Assembly (NCBI GenBank): GCA_049999765.1
Contig: JBNGIQ010009372.1
Span: forward strand, 386,040-409,283
Length of the DNA: 23,244 bases
Origin: Phaeoceros laevis
Lineage: Eukaryota; Anthocerotophyta; Anthocerotopsida; Notothyladales
Direction: 5' to 3'
The notes below the pieces were generated by a model, which saw only the letters and a program-made list of their open reading frames with translations, searched no databases and was not told the origin of the DNA. Below are positions 10,401 through 18,133 of the stretch, one piece after another. Numbering within the stretch: the first letter of the stretch is position 1; each line of letters begins with the position of its first letter. The translations under genes and the position numbers were made by a program.

Positions 10401-10584
10401 ACCCTTTGTTACAAGCAAGATACTGACTTCTGCGTTCTTCCTGATGCAGAGCTGTAATGCGAAGCAAAAGCGGGACCTGCGCTCCTTCAGCAGACGAGTC
10501 CTGCACTATGATTCAGCCCGAGCTGCTGTGTCGGATAATTTCTTCGAGAACTTATTGATAACTGCCGACTCAGACCTGGGATGA
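4483..10584 (+). CDS. HASPIN: Haspin (histone H3 Thr3) serine/threonine kinase, multi-exon
   Basis: Haspin phosphorylates histone H3 at Thr3 on mitotic chromatin. Exons read from frame, phase and GT-AG signals are: 4483 to about 4681, about 4731 or 4762 to 4876, 5156-6099, 6177-6312, 6400-6503, 6597-6711, 6842-6934, 7015-7076, 7164-7294, 7402-7472, 7560-7612, 7697-7763 and 10450-10584. The N-terminal part has the plant haspin signatures VTTVYSRRQK, SWVDRSLSLRQ and EIDAFELEEAIPSP. The kinase domain shows the glycine loop IGEGTFGEAF, VLKIVPVDGDFRVNGE with the ATP-site Lys, the catalytic loop HRDLHWGN (split between two exons) and DFT followed by LSRINTG, then TNVLWLHYL. The final exon (LRSFSRRVLHYDSARAAVSD) matches the plant haspin C-terminus and lies 2.7 kb away, past a MED25 gene on the other strand. 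The N-terminal exon junctions and the start codon are not settled. No frameshift or stop is seen in the kinase exons. Confidence 0.9.
8020..10374 (-). CDS. MED25: Mediator subunit 25 (MED25/PFT1), intronless
   Basis: MED25 is a Mediator tail-associated subunit. In plants it links transcription factors of jasmonate, light and flowering pathways to RNA polymerase II. The 784-codon frame is uninterrupted. Residues about 8-215 form the von Willebrand A domain (LRQLVLVVESTAALGSQW, then LILFNSHHANQTG, VDVFLHWLSTIPFTGGGF, AMAEGLAEAL and VSLSVICPRRLP). A Gly/Ser/Gln-rich middle follows, with an LQQP-type repeat at about 545-630. The C-terminal ACID domain is at about 632-755 (YQKLWDGLLAG, LAADWPPTMQIMRLI, FLGQLAEKKLCAVIQLPSQT, MIGMLFPGDMVI), followed by a short Gln-rich tail. 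Length is close to that of Arabidopsis MED25 (about 836 residues). I chose the ATG at 10374 because the family starts just before the VWA domain. The frame stays open to an upstream ATG at 10506, but those 44 codons overlap the haspin last exon and do not look conserved. The absence of introns suggests a retrogene. Confidence 0.93.
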   Translation of the reverse strand: MVQAVGHQLRQLVLVVESTAALGSQWAVLYKEYVEKVVRAFYGQDVNGQKLSVSAGETGLILFNSHHANQTGLLQEVGWTSNVDVFLHWLSTIPFTGGGFGDVAMAEGLAEALVMCSPGSTLTTGSQGVERQKHVLLVATSSPCIIPKPVFTPPKHLNTEGSATEQEARQWCLADTEDVAKWFPLCYVSLSVICPRRLPQLRNIYNLARRNPVSTVPEVITAKQYPYHTVFLSGDFWEARAILGQNGTTNSQPLVGNSLKVESHELPPVSGQATGASAGHGVIPAGALAQGKPKIEGLAGLITNPKLLPIPSASVLSTTSTAPVSVQHSGNQSAQDALHPIPESGIPITVKQELNHSDASSAALGSNPGMHQQPVHGLTLPRGGNSNGLQSGEGSFSGVSMILSSQGTGTNPFPGVTAGQGAMGLGQSLLGVGGLQVDIGAQGNVGTGLGGFGLQSISGNMVTRAQATSVTHANVPSSQLPGGLSQLRGLGAGSQIGQAGSRSVLSGLPLTGGMASGTTLPTRAASQAVVGGNRLAGVSGHAPLIGAALQQQQLQQTAQQALQQPLQQTFQPLQQSLQQPLQQPLQQPVQQPLQQPVQQPLQQPMQQSLQGSLQQPIQQSVQQPGQQVPDSTAPKYQKLWDGLLAGLRGGRPVGICKLECFRQSTSPETLAADWPPTMQIMRLIEQDYMNSKELQGKAEVLVFRPLNQHAFLGQLAEKKLCAVIQLPSQTLLLASATVEKRMIGMLFPGDMVIMKPQNPTQQPSQQQQQPQAEAPTRSCAGSSI
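8480..8740 (-). repeat. LQQP-type repeat within MED25
   Basis: Runs of the 12-bp motif coding L/V/M-Q-Q-P (with variants LQQS and LQQT) encode about 20 imperfect units. They lie just before the ACID domain, where other MED25 proteins have low-complexity sequence. The codon repeats are interrupted, so the tract is less prone to slippage than pure CAG. Confidence 0.8.
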
Positions 10585-10912
10585 AGAACCAGGACCAGGT
10601 ACTCGTATGCCTGGCAAATTCCTCGCCCTAGAAGAATCCATGCTGGCGATGAAACCCAGTGACCTAGGAATCTCCGACAAATTGCAGCAAGTGACTGAGT
10701 TAGGGTTTTATTTATTGTATGTACCGATGCAACGTGTGCTCTCGGCATCAGCTTTGGAGCACCTCGGAGCACACCTGGGAGCATGCAGATTTCCACTGCG
10801 AGAGCCACGGTGTGTCATTCGCAAAGGTTGGATCACGGGAACTGGACGCAACCAATGTCCGAAGAGGCATAGTTTTTGTTCTCAATACTCCCTCGGCGGA
10901 TGCTCGTTTGAT
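10585..10912. promoter_or_regulatory. Likely shared 5' region of RluA gene and antisense MED25
   Basis: This 328-bp stretch separates the haspin stop from the most plausible RluA start. A telo-box (TTAGGGTTT, 10700-10708) lies within it; such boxes are common near transcription starts of plant genes for RNA and protein synthesis. MED25 reads away to the left, so its promoter must lie here or in the haspin last exon. The frame upstream of the RluA gene is open from an ATG at 10607, but its sequence is not protein-like. Confidence 0.4.
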
Positions 10913-12194
10913 ATGGTGGATCCTCGCTTTGTCCTTACCCTTGCCCTTTCTGGAGGAGATGATGCGGAATGCAACTCTGTGGTTTCAACTCTGACACCAG
11001 CAGCTTGCATCGATGAAGCAACCACCGCCGTAGTCGGAAGAGACGGTGAGTTCAAGAGCGAGCCTCAGCGGACAGATCGAGAGTTTGAGCCGGAATTGTT
11101 GGAATTGGACCTTCCAGTCCCCCTCACTCCGTTCAGCTCGGAGTATTCCAGAACCGTGGAGCTGGAACGGGCAATTGTTGCCGAGGCAGCCATGAACTCC
11201 AAGGCCGGTGTCAGTAGGGAGGATGTGATCTTTGAAGACGAATGGTTGTTGGTGTTTAACAAGCCATCCGGCATCTACTCTGAGCATGTGCTCGCTACGG
11301 TTAAGACAATGCTGCGGGGGCATGACACCACTTCAGATGCTGCAGGAGTTTCGATAGAAGGACGTGCGTGCGTCTTGTTTTCTGCTTCAACGCTTTGGTG
11401 TGGTTCATGTCAGTCTTCTCGTATAACTAGGGGTGGTTGTTTCTGCAGCCGATGGCATAGCTCTTGAGCCTTTTGCTCACCTGGCCAACCGCCTGGATCG
11501 TGACACGAGTGGAGTGCTGGTCTTGACAAAATGCAAAGAGGCTTGTCGAAAGCTCACTGAAGTGTTCACCAAAAGACAGGTGGAAAAGACCTACATTGCT
11601 AGGTGCGCTGGGCAACCTCCAACATGGTCAGAATTACTGATCCAATCAGGCCATGGAAGGTCCAGATTCGGTGCGTGGCGCGTCTACTCGGTCCACGACA
11701 TTGGAAAAAAATTACCCGGACGAGGAGGCTCCACAGTCAAGGACATGAAAACTCGCTTGCACATTGTGGGTGGCGGGGATCACTCTGAACACGAAAACTT
11801 GGATGTCATCGTGACGGCGGCAATGACGTCGCAGAGTTGGAATATCGCCGTTCCCCTACAGGAGCCCTGCCCGGAATCTGAGAAGCCATCCGAAGTTCTC
11901 CTTCGTGCGTTTCCGTTAACGGGTCGGACACACCAGATCAGGCTGCATTGCTGCTACTTGGGCTTACCACTGATAGGAGACGTGAAATATGGGGGTCCTC
12001 ACGAGTGGAATGGCATCAGGTACGACGGCCATTGTCTGCATGCGGAAAGCCTTTCGTTCACCCATCCCGTCACTTTTCAGGCGCTGCAGCTTGTCGCTCC
12101 TCGGCCCAATTGGGCAGAGCAACGTGGTTTGCAACCTAGCACCCAATATGATCATGCAAAACAAGGTGATAGTCACAAGCACTGTAAATTCTAG
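10913..12194 (+). CDS. RluA-family RNA pseudouridine synthase, two exons
   Basis: This enzyme isomerises uridine to pseudouridine in RNA. Exon 1 is 10913-11363 (donor C|GTGCGT) and exon 2 is 11449-12194 (acceptor TTTCTGCAG), joined in phase 1, for about 398 residues. Visible motifs are DVIFEDEWLLVFNKPSGIY (RluA motif I), then HLANRLDRDTSGVLVL with the catalytic Asp in RLD (about residue 167), then FPLTGRTHQIRLHCCYLGLPLIGDVKYGG (motif III). LPVPLTPFSSEYSRTVELERAI before motif I resembles plant RNA pseudouridine synthase 1-type proteins. I prefer the start at 10913 (MVDPRF) because the family has only a short extension before that segment. An ATG at 10607, 22 bp after haspin, is in the same frame and would add 102 residues of unlikely sequence. 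The target RNA and compartment cannot be told from this sequence. Confidence 0.88.
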
Positions 12195-12248
12195 AAGTTA
12201 CTTGGGTAACAAGGTAGCTAGGACTTGAACTGGAAGTTGTCATGCCCA

Positions 12249-12591
12249 TGTTAGATGCTAAGTTAAGTTCCTAGATTCCTTCTTGAGGATTAGACCAAGT
12301 ATATAGAGGACTCTGTCTCTGAGGAGGACAGATAGTATGTGAGTCTGTCTGTAAGATGGCAAGTCTCTCTCTCATTCTGATCTTCCGGTACTCACGAGGA
12401 GCTGGCCGCGGAAGCCATAGCTCATGTGCGTGAGGCTTGTATCTTGCTCAGTGCAATAAAGAGCAGCGCGTGGGTACGCGTCTGCGAGTCTACCTAGTAG
12501 GCGGGCCATTGGGAGGCCTAGTGCTGTGTCGTTGCTCTAGCTGACTGATTAGAATCTTGGCGTTGATCTTTGATCCTGGCAAATTGCTACA
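12249..12591 (+). mobile_element. Possible solo LTR
   Basis: A ~343-bp segment begins TGTTAGATGCTAAG and ends TTGCTACA. Inside, in LTR order, are a TATATAG box (12300), a pyrimidine-rich putative start region (CTCTCTCTCATTC) and an AATAAAG polyadenylation-type signal near 12466. No primer-binding site, polypurine tract or target-site duplication is visible next to it. It could also simply be the 3' UTR and downstream DNA of the RluA gene. Confidence 0.3.
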
Positions 12592-13290
12592 CCACGTGGG
12601 GGAGTCTGATTGGGTTCAGACTTGGGTGTGCGTAACTGTGATTGCCAATTTTAATTGCACCACTACGTCTAATTTTGATGCTTTATCCCATATTAGTACT
12701 GGCAAGGTCCTTCATCCCCTCTAGTCAAGCCATTCCATGTCAACCAGCATATAAGTCATATTGCAGGACACATGTCTGCAATATACATGCTTGCACATGA
12801 TGAGCCATGAAAAGCCTTGAGTAGGGGGTCTACAAGTTGGCTTTGTATATAATGGTTCTGAGTTTATGTCACATAAATATTAAGGATTTGTTATCAAACA
12901 TGAACTTGTGGCATGTGTAAAAGCTTATGAAAAAAATCAGAAACAAGAGCAAACACAAGCGTTTTCCAAATAATAAGTTGATTCTCAAGAGAAATTCAAA
13001 GTTAACCCAAAAAAGCCCGGGCACCGTAACGCCCGTTACTCACGCTGTTAGGCTCTCACGGGGGCGTTGACCCCATAACGGGGCCGTCCGCACTCGTTGG
13101 AGGAATCTTGTTTGCTGGCCGCAAGCCAAGGCCTCAAGTGAAGAAAGTGATAGTAGTAGTAGTAGGGAGGTCATGCTAACTGACTCCACATGGGAATCGA
13201 GGAATCGTGCATGCCGACACATTGGTTGCGCCACATTGGTTGCGCACTAGGTGGATTGGTCGTCTATACCTTGCAGGGAGGGGCACCTCC
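12592..13290. other. Non-coding spacer
   Basis: No gene or recognisable RNA is seen. The sequence changes from AT-rich (to about 13000) to GC-rich. A short (AGT)n run lies near 13150. Confidence 0.4.
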
Positions 13291-13307
13291 TTCCCAACAC
13301 TCTGGCT

Positions 13308-13411
13308 GGGTGGGTGGGTGGCCTATGCAAGGCAGGGAGCCACACCGCTCCATGCTCTGGGTGGGTGGGTGGCCTATGCAAGGCAGGGAGCCACACCGCT
13401 CCATGCTCTAG
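13308..13411 (+). repeat. 51-bp minisatellite, two copies
   Basis: GGCCTATGCAAGGCAGGGAG occurs at about 13320 and 13371. The two units (GGGTGGGTGGGTGG followed by this block and CACACCGCTCCATGCTC) are nearly identical. Confidence 0.9.
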
Positions 13412-13495
13412 TGCGAGCACGCATGTCGGTATCTAGCTAATGTATTGGTAACCTGATCTCTCATCTGTCTGTTTTGTGGTCCTTGCCTGTCCTGC

Positions 13496-13612
13496 ACAAC
13501 GCCATGTCATAGTGTTCTTGCCTGCAGGACAACGCCATGTCANNNNNNNNNNACAACGCCATGTCATAGTGTTCTTGCCTGCAGGACAACGCCATGTCAT
13601 AGTGTTCTTGCC
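13496..13612 (+). repeat. 33-bp minisatellite containing an assembly gap
   Basis: Units beginning ACAACGCCATGTCATAGTG start at 13496, 13529, 13553 and 13586. The true period is 33 bp. The unit at 13529 is cut by ten N at 13543-13552. The inner sequence GTTCTTGCCTGCAGG is identical in the complete copies. Confidence 0.92.
13543..13552. other. Assembly gap (10 N)
   Basis: Ten N interrupt the 33-bp repeat. Spacing across the gap is 24 bp, not a multiple of 33, so the gap length is a placeholder. Confidence 0.95.
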
Positions 13613-13678
13613 TGGTTGTCGCATGAAGCTTTCCAAGAGCTTTCCGATTTGCCCATACCGATTTGCCCATACGTGTTT

Positions 13679-13760
13679 GCTATAGCCCGAAGGCGTTTTT
13701 TGCTGTAGCCCGAAGGCCATTTTTGCTCTTGCCCAAAGGCGATTTTTGCTCGACTCTGGA
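13679..13760 (+). repeat. Short degenerate tandem repeat (~27 bp, three units)
   Basis: GCTATAGCCCGAAGGCGTTT, GCTGTAGCCCGAAGGCCATT and GCTCTTGCCCAAAGGCGATT follow one another, each ending in a T-run and TTTGCT. Confidence 0.75.
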
Positions 13761-14439
13761 CTGACTTTTTTGTAGCATCTTCAAGAATTGTGGCTTACAA
13801 CTGATGCCATTCCCACCCCTATAGTGGATGAATAGGACAAGCTGCAGGGCAGTGTGCATTGGTTAGTAGCCATTTTGAGTGGGACAACATCTTTCTTTGT
13901 ATTTCGAAGTGCTAGCCCTCCCGGTTTGATGTACTTCTCTTTGCCTTCTCAGGAACTTACAGCACACCATTACAAAAGGATTATTGCAACATTTAGATAG
14001 CCCTAGCCTTGCTGAACAAAACGTATGGGCAGTTATAGGTGTTAACAGTTCCTCAGTGATACTTTCCTTTTATGACCTTGAAATCTCCATGCTTGAATGC
14101 AGACAACTTTATTGGCTGGGAGAGGTTATACTTCCTGGTACTCTCGTCTTGTTGGTGGGAGATATTCCTTTGCTGTTGATTGGAATCCTCTGGCTGTTGG
14201 GTGGAATCTGGGCCTGCTGGTTAGTACAAAAATGTGCATAGAGATTTAATCGTAAAGAAATACTTCCTAAGCAGCATGCAAAATGAACAATTTGACATCT
14301 TGGCGGCTAGCAGTCATGATATCCTGGTTATAGGTGGGTCTGTCCTGTTGGGGTCCGTGTGCAACCTGCTTGTATGCATCTTCCAACTAGCCACACTTTG
14401 CAGACTTATTTCATAGGTTTGATGCCATGTTGTTCAGCC

Positions 14440-15250
14440 ATGGAATACAGGTGTTTGCGACCCTTGTGGACCAGTTTTTCATGATTGCATGCTCCCAGCA
14501 ATCAAGGGTGCCCATGTCACCACACTCTTTGTGTTCATGCTGTCATGTCTGTCTAAGATCTGGCGTGCCTCTTCCAGCTCACCACATTTGGCATACATGT
14601 CCACCAGGCAGTTGCCCACCACTACATCATCCAGCAGACCTCCTTTGGCAATCTTTAAGGGCAGCTCCGTGGCCTTCTGTATGGCACAGTGCTTGCGCAC
14701 ACCTTTAGAAGGCAAGCAAAAGTAACACGGTCAGCCAAGACGAGGCCCGCCTCCTCCATTTGTCCATCCACAAAGCTCCTCTTGGCCTAGTCCCTGCTGT
14801 GCATGACAATCTTTGTATGCAGCTCTATGCCCTGCTGTGTGGCACCAGTGCTTGCACACGCCTTTAGAAGGCAGCGCCTCTTGGCCTAGTCCTTGCTGTG
14901 CATACCCAGCAATCAGGGCATTCCGTGTCAGTACATTCTTTGTGTCGATGCTGTCAAAAACCGTGGCGCCCATCTTCCCGCTCACCACATTTTGCATACA
15001 TGTCCACCAGGCATGTGCCAACAAACAAGTCAGTAGGGTGCAACACATCAGAGTGTGCTTTTCTGCCAGATTCCAAGTCCGCGGCAAATGCACAAGCTTG
15101 AAGGACAGCGACAAAGACGTTACCGTCCGCCCTCACTCCTGTCTTACGCATCTCACGGTAGAGTTGTATGGCCTCCTTCGTTTTTCCCGTGCTTATCATG
15201 TGCTCGAACGCCAGATTTCGTCAGCCCCGCATATGCAAATGACTCTGTAC
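14440..15250 (-). pseudogene. Decayed PLS-class PPR gene
   Basis: Read on the minus strand, overlapping frames give consecutive PPR motifs. Near 15200-14955 are KTKEAIQLYREMRKTGVRAD, then FVAVLQACAFAADLESGRKAHS and LFVGTCLVDMYAKCG. After a frame change, about 14980-14870 gives KNVLTRNALIAGYAQQGLGQEAL. At 14715-14480 are LLDDVVVGNCLVDMYAKCGELEEARQIL and TKSVVTWAPLIAG. At least two frameshifts and an internal duplication of about 98 bp (TTGGCCTAGTCC at about 14782 and 14880) break it. It is related to the PPR pieces at 2935-3815 (shared VVGNCLVDMY and the GTGCTTGCACACGCC block). As it stands it is not a functional gene. Confidence 0.8.
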
Positions 15251-15351
15251 AGCAGAGAGGATGACACACGAGATTGTTTGTCCGGCAAGACAGTCAAAGC
15301 ATCCACAGTTCATGGTCTTAAAGGATTGCAACGAGCGGATTTTTAGAACTT

Positions 15352-15574
15352 CCAGGATTGCCTTCGCGAGGCGATTCCAATGCACTTGGTTTGAGGCCGA
15401 TCGAACGCCGGGAAGGCAGAAAAACGGGCGGAAGAGAAATGTAGAGGAAACAAAAAGCAGAAAAACGGAGGCAAACGATCAGAAAAACGAGGAAATTTTG
15501 GTACGCCCAGGATTGCCTTGACGAGGCGAGCACGATGCACTTAGTTGGAGGCCGATCGAACGTTAGGAAGGCAG
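15352..15574 (+). repeat. Direct repeat of ~68 bp, 155 bp apart
   Basis: CCAGGATTGCCTTCGCGAGG at 15352 and CCAGGATTGCCTTGACGAGG at 15507 begin two copies that share TGCACTT, GAGGCCGATCGAACG and GGAAGGCAG, ending near 15419 and 15574. An A/G-rich spacer lies between them. Confidence 0.85.
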
Positions 15575-15688
15575 TGAACAGAGGGTGGCGGCGCTGAAAA
15601 CCCTAGAAGCCCTAGCCAAAAAAACCTTGGAGACCCAACCCTTTGAATGAATATATATACAACCGTGATGTATGCAACCAAAGTGACT

Positions 15689-15970
15689 GTCATGCCATGC
15701 TACTTTTGTTCTATAAAATTTACCTATAATTTAATCATATGTACTACATAGGTGAGTTATATTCTCTATGTTTATGAATAATCTGAGTCCTCAACATATG
15801 TGCTACATACGTTAGTCATATTCTCCAAAGTCATGCCATGCTGCTTTTGTTCTATAAATTTATGTATAATTTAATCATATGTACTACATACCTTAGTTAT
15901 ATTCTCTTTATTTATGAATGATCAAAGTCCTTCAACATATGTACTACATACCTCAATTATATGTTTATGA
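15689..15970 (+). repeat. AT-rich tandem repeat, ~141 bp, two units
   Basis: GTCATGCCATGCT starts at 15689 and again at 15830. Shared blocks are TTTTGTTCTATAAA, ATAATTTAATCATATGTACT and CATATGTACTACATAC. The second unit decays after about 15960. The DNA from here to about 16400 is strongly AT-rich with no gene. Confidence 0.88.
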
Positions 15971-16420
15971 AATTATGAATAGTTTTTTAATATACTTATA
16001 TATATATTTATTATTTTTTCCAAAATTCGGATGTTCTTCATTAATTCATTTTGATATATTCGTAGCTTCTCATTTTGATATCGCGTTGAGTATTCTTCTA
16101 CAGAATCTTTGAACAACGGCTTCATTTTTTGTTTCTTCTATTTTTCATCATTTGACAGCCTTTTCTTTTTCATTGTTTGCACAAATCAATAACAATATTC
16201 TATAACTAAATTAATTGACAACAACATCCAACACCAACTATATTGACTTCCCTCTTGATAACTTGTGCTACAAAAGTTTTCTGAACATTTTCATATTAAA
16301 CGTATTATGAGCTTATTTTGAGTTAGCTTACTAGGTGCGAAGTCTGAACAATCAAAAGCTCTCTTGTTTTCCTCTCAATCACGCGCTCAAGCTCAGGCTC
16401 CAAGAACTAAGCTTACAGAA

Positions 16421-16753
16421 GAGTTCGTCTTTAAGGGTTAAGGGTTAAAGGTCCACCCTATCCATTATTCGTTCGAATTATAAACAATAGAGTAGAGTTC
16501 GTCTTTAAGGGTTAAAAGCCCAACCTACCTGTTATTCATTCCCGTCATTCATTCGCGTTGTGAACAATAGAGTAGAGTTCGTCTTCAAAGGTTAAAGGTC
16601 CAACCTACCCGTTATTCGTTCAAGTTGTGAACAATAGAGTAGAGTTTGTCTTCAAGGGTTAAAGGTCCAACCTGCCCATTATTCGTTCGAATTGTGAACA
16701 ATAGAGCAAAGTTCGTCTTAAAGGGTTAAAGGTCCAACCTACCCGTTATTCAT
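16421..16753 (+). repeat. Tandem array of a 67-80-bp unit (five copies)
   Basis: Units start with GAGTTCGTCTT or close variants at 16421, 16495, 16575, 16642 and about 16708. Each holds GGGTTAAAGGTCCAACC, CCGTTATTCGTTCGA and GTGAACAATAGAG. A further piece (ATTCGTTCGAGTTGTGAAC, 17197-17222) lies on the far side of the inserted element and completes the fifth unit. Confidence 0.9.
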
Positions 16754-17196
16754 GTGGCATATTTTTCAAGATCATGCAAAAGATAATCGCGCCAGATCTG
16801 ACAACGGGGTTTCCCGATGACCCGCAGTCACCTCTACAGCTTGTGGCCTCAGGCTATGGCCAACACGCTACCGGTTCCTCTCAGCCCTAGCTCGGACAAC
16901 AACTTCTCGTCCACCACTTGGCCACCTCCAAGGCAATCACCTTGTTGTCACCAGGATCCTGCCATCACCCTTCCCGCCCACACCTGACGCCCTACTTCAT
17001 GCTTGCGTCCAAAAATAGCAGTCCCTCTAAAATGATGTCTCTCTATCTAAATAGTCCTTGGCACCTTAACCGTCGCTCCTAAACAGCTTCGTATCTAATC
17101 ATTACGTTCACGTCCGCTCTAATGGCGTGGCTTGTCCCCATTACCAGGCTTGACCCGCGGTCGTTATCCGATATATGCCAGCAAAAAGGATGCCAC
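16754..17196. mobile_element. 443-bp insert with inverted termini splitting the tandem array
   Basis: The insert begins GTGGCATATTTTT and ends AAAAAGGATGCCAC, so the ends are inverted (GTGGCAT, then a T-run). The flanks are ATTCAT on the left and ATTCGT on the right. Undisturbed array units read ATTCGT at this point, so this looks like a 6-bp target duplication with one later change. The interior is more GC-rich than its surroundings and has no recognised gene. The superfamily is uncertain. This is a non-autonomous DNA element by inference. Confidence 0.6.
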
Positions 17197-17222
17197 ATTC
17201 GTTCGAGTTGTGAACAATAGAG

Positions 17223-18133
17223 ATACGCATTTGATTTTGTTTTTATGCTACACAAATGGGTTTCTCCGGTAGAGAAGAAGTTTCCTCCAAACTTGTAATA
17301 CAATAATTAAGTTGTGTACCCTTAACCTTAAAGGTCCTAATGGATGGAAGGCACATAGGCAATCCTAAAGACGATTGAGCCTTGGACAACTAGCCTTGGA
17401 CAAGATGAATAGAGGACACAAAAGTGTACATATTGGCAATCCTATAGACGATAGAGAGTTGGCCGAAGGAAGGACAAGCTCGATATTGGATAGATTCTAA
17501 TAGACTCTAGAAGTTTGCTAACATAGTTATTTTATTCCATGGCTAACATAGTTATTTTTCCATTCCATGGTAGACATTGGCTCAAATTGGCTTTTGTTGT
17601 AATGGTTCCTTGAATGATTCAGAAAGAAGGATAAGGTTGGACAACCTTTCCTACTTGGAAGTTCAAAGGATTATATTTAATCCTTTAGTATTTTTCACTT
17701 TGGTGACACATATTTATGTGTTGGTGCTTAGAGTGAAGATAGTGTAGAGGGCTTCCATGTCTATTAGATGGACTCTATAAGGTACATAAATCTCATTGCC
17801 TTAAGTCCCTTGGCGGTAAGTCCTCCGTTCCTTCATAGCTTCTTCCTCCTTTCGACCTTTGGTCGCCCATCCATAACCCTGAACTTCCTGAAGTGCATGA
17901 AAAGTCGAACCCACCGAGATTAGTTGTCTTTGCCCCAAACGCCGAAACCTGTACATATGTATTTTGTATTGCTGTTCATACGGACAGATTGATGTTGTTA
18001 CGGAAATAGGGGCAAAGGCGCATGCGATGCGGCAACCACCACACAGCGAACGACTGGCTGCAAACCCTTGCTAGCGTCTTCAGCGCCCAGTTGACCAACG
18101 TACGGCTCTTGTATGCGGGTGTAACAGGAAGCG
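17223..18133. other. Spacer and 5' region of NC2-alpha
   Basis: No coding signal is seen. A ~27-bp duplication (GGCTAACATAGTTATTTT) lies near 17515-17570. The AT-rich tract to about 17800 looks like old transposon DNA. From about 17990 the composition becomes GC-richer and probably holds the promoter and 5' UTR of the next gene. Confidence 0.35.

Larger units (their letters stand above)
7764..10449 (+). other. Last haspin intron hosting an antisense gene
   Basis: The donor is TTT|GTGAGT at 7764 and the acceptor is TTCCTGATGCAG|AGC at 10449. Both flanking exons are in phase 0. At 2,686 bp this intron is about ten times longer than the other haspin introns, and nearly all of the excess is the MED25 coding region on the minus strand. 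Confidence 0.88.

Noticed and set aside
10506-10808. 100-codon minus-strand ORF upstream of MED25
   Set aside because: It ends where the MED25 frame begins, has no MED25-like or other family sequence, and lies opposite the haspin last exon and the RluA 5' region.
13292-13612. CRISPR-like array
   Set aside because: The repeats are direct tandem minisatellites without unique spacers, in plant nuclear DNA.
13984-14241. Hydrophobic 85-codon ORF (Leu/Ile/Gly-rich)
   Set aside because: The hydrophobicity comes from a local T/G-rich imperfect repeat (TGTTGGTGGGA, TGTTGATTGGA, TGTTGGGTGGA). There are no splice context, homologue or neighbouring exons.
16421-16470. Interstitial telomere repeat
   Set aside because: GGGTTAAGGGTTAAAGG resembles but does not repeat the plant TTTAGGG unit; it is part of a longer 67-80-bp unit.
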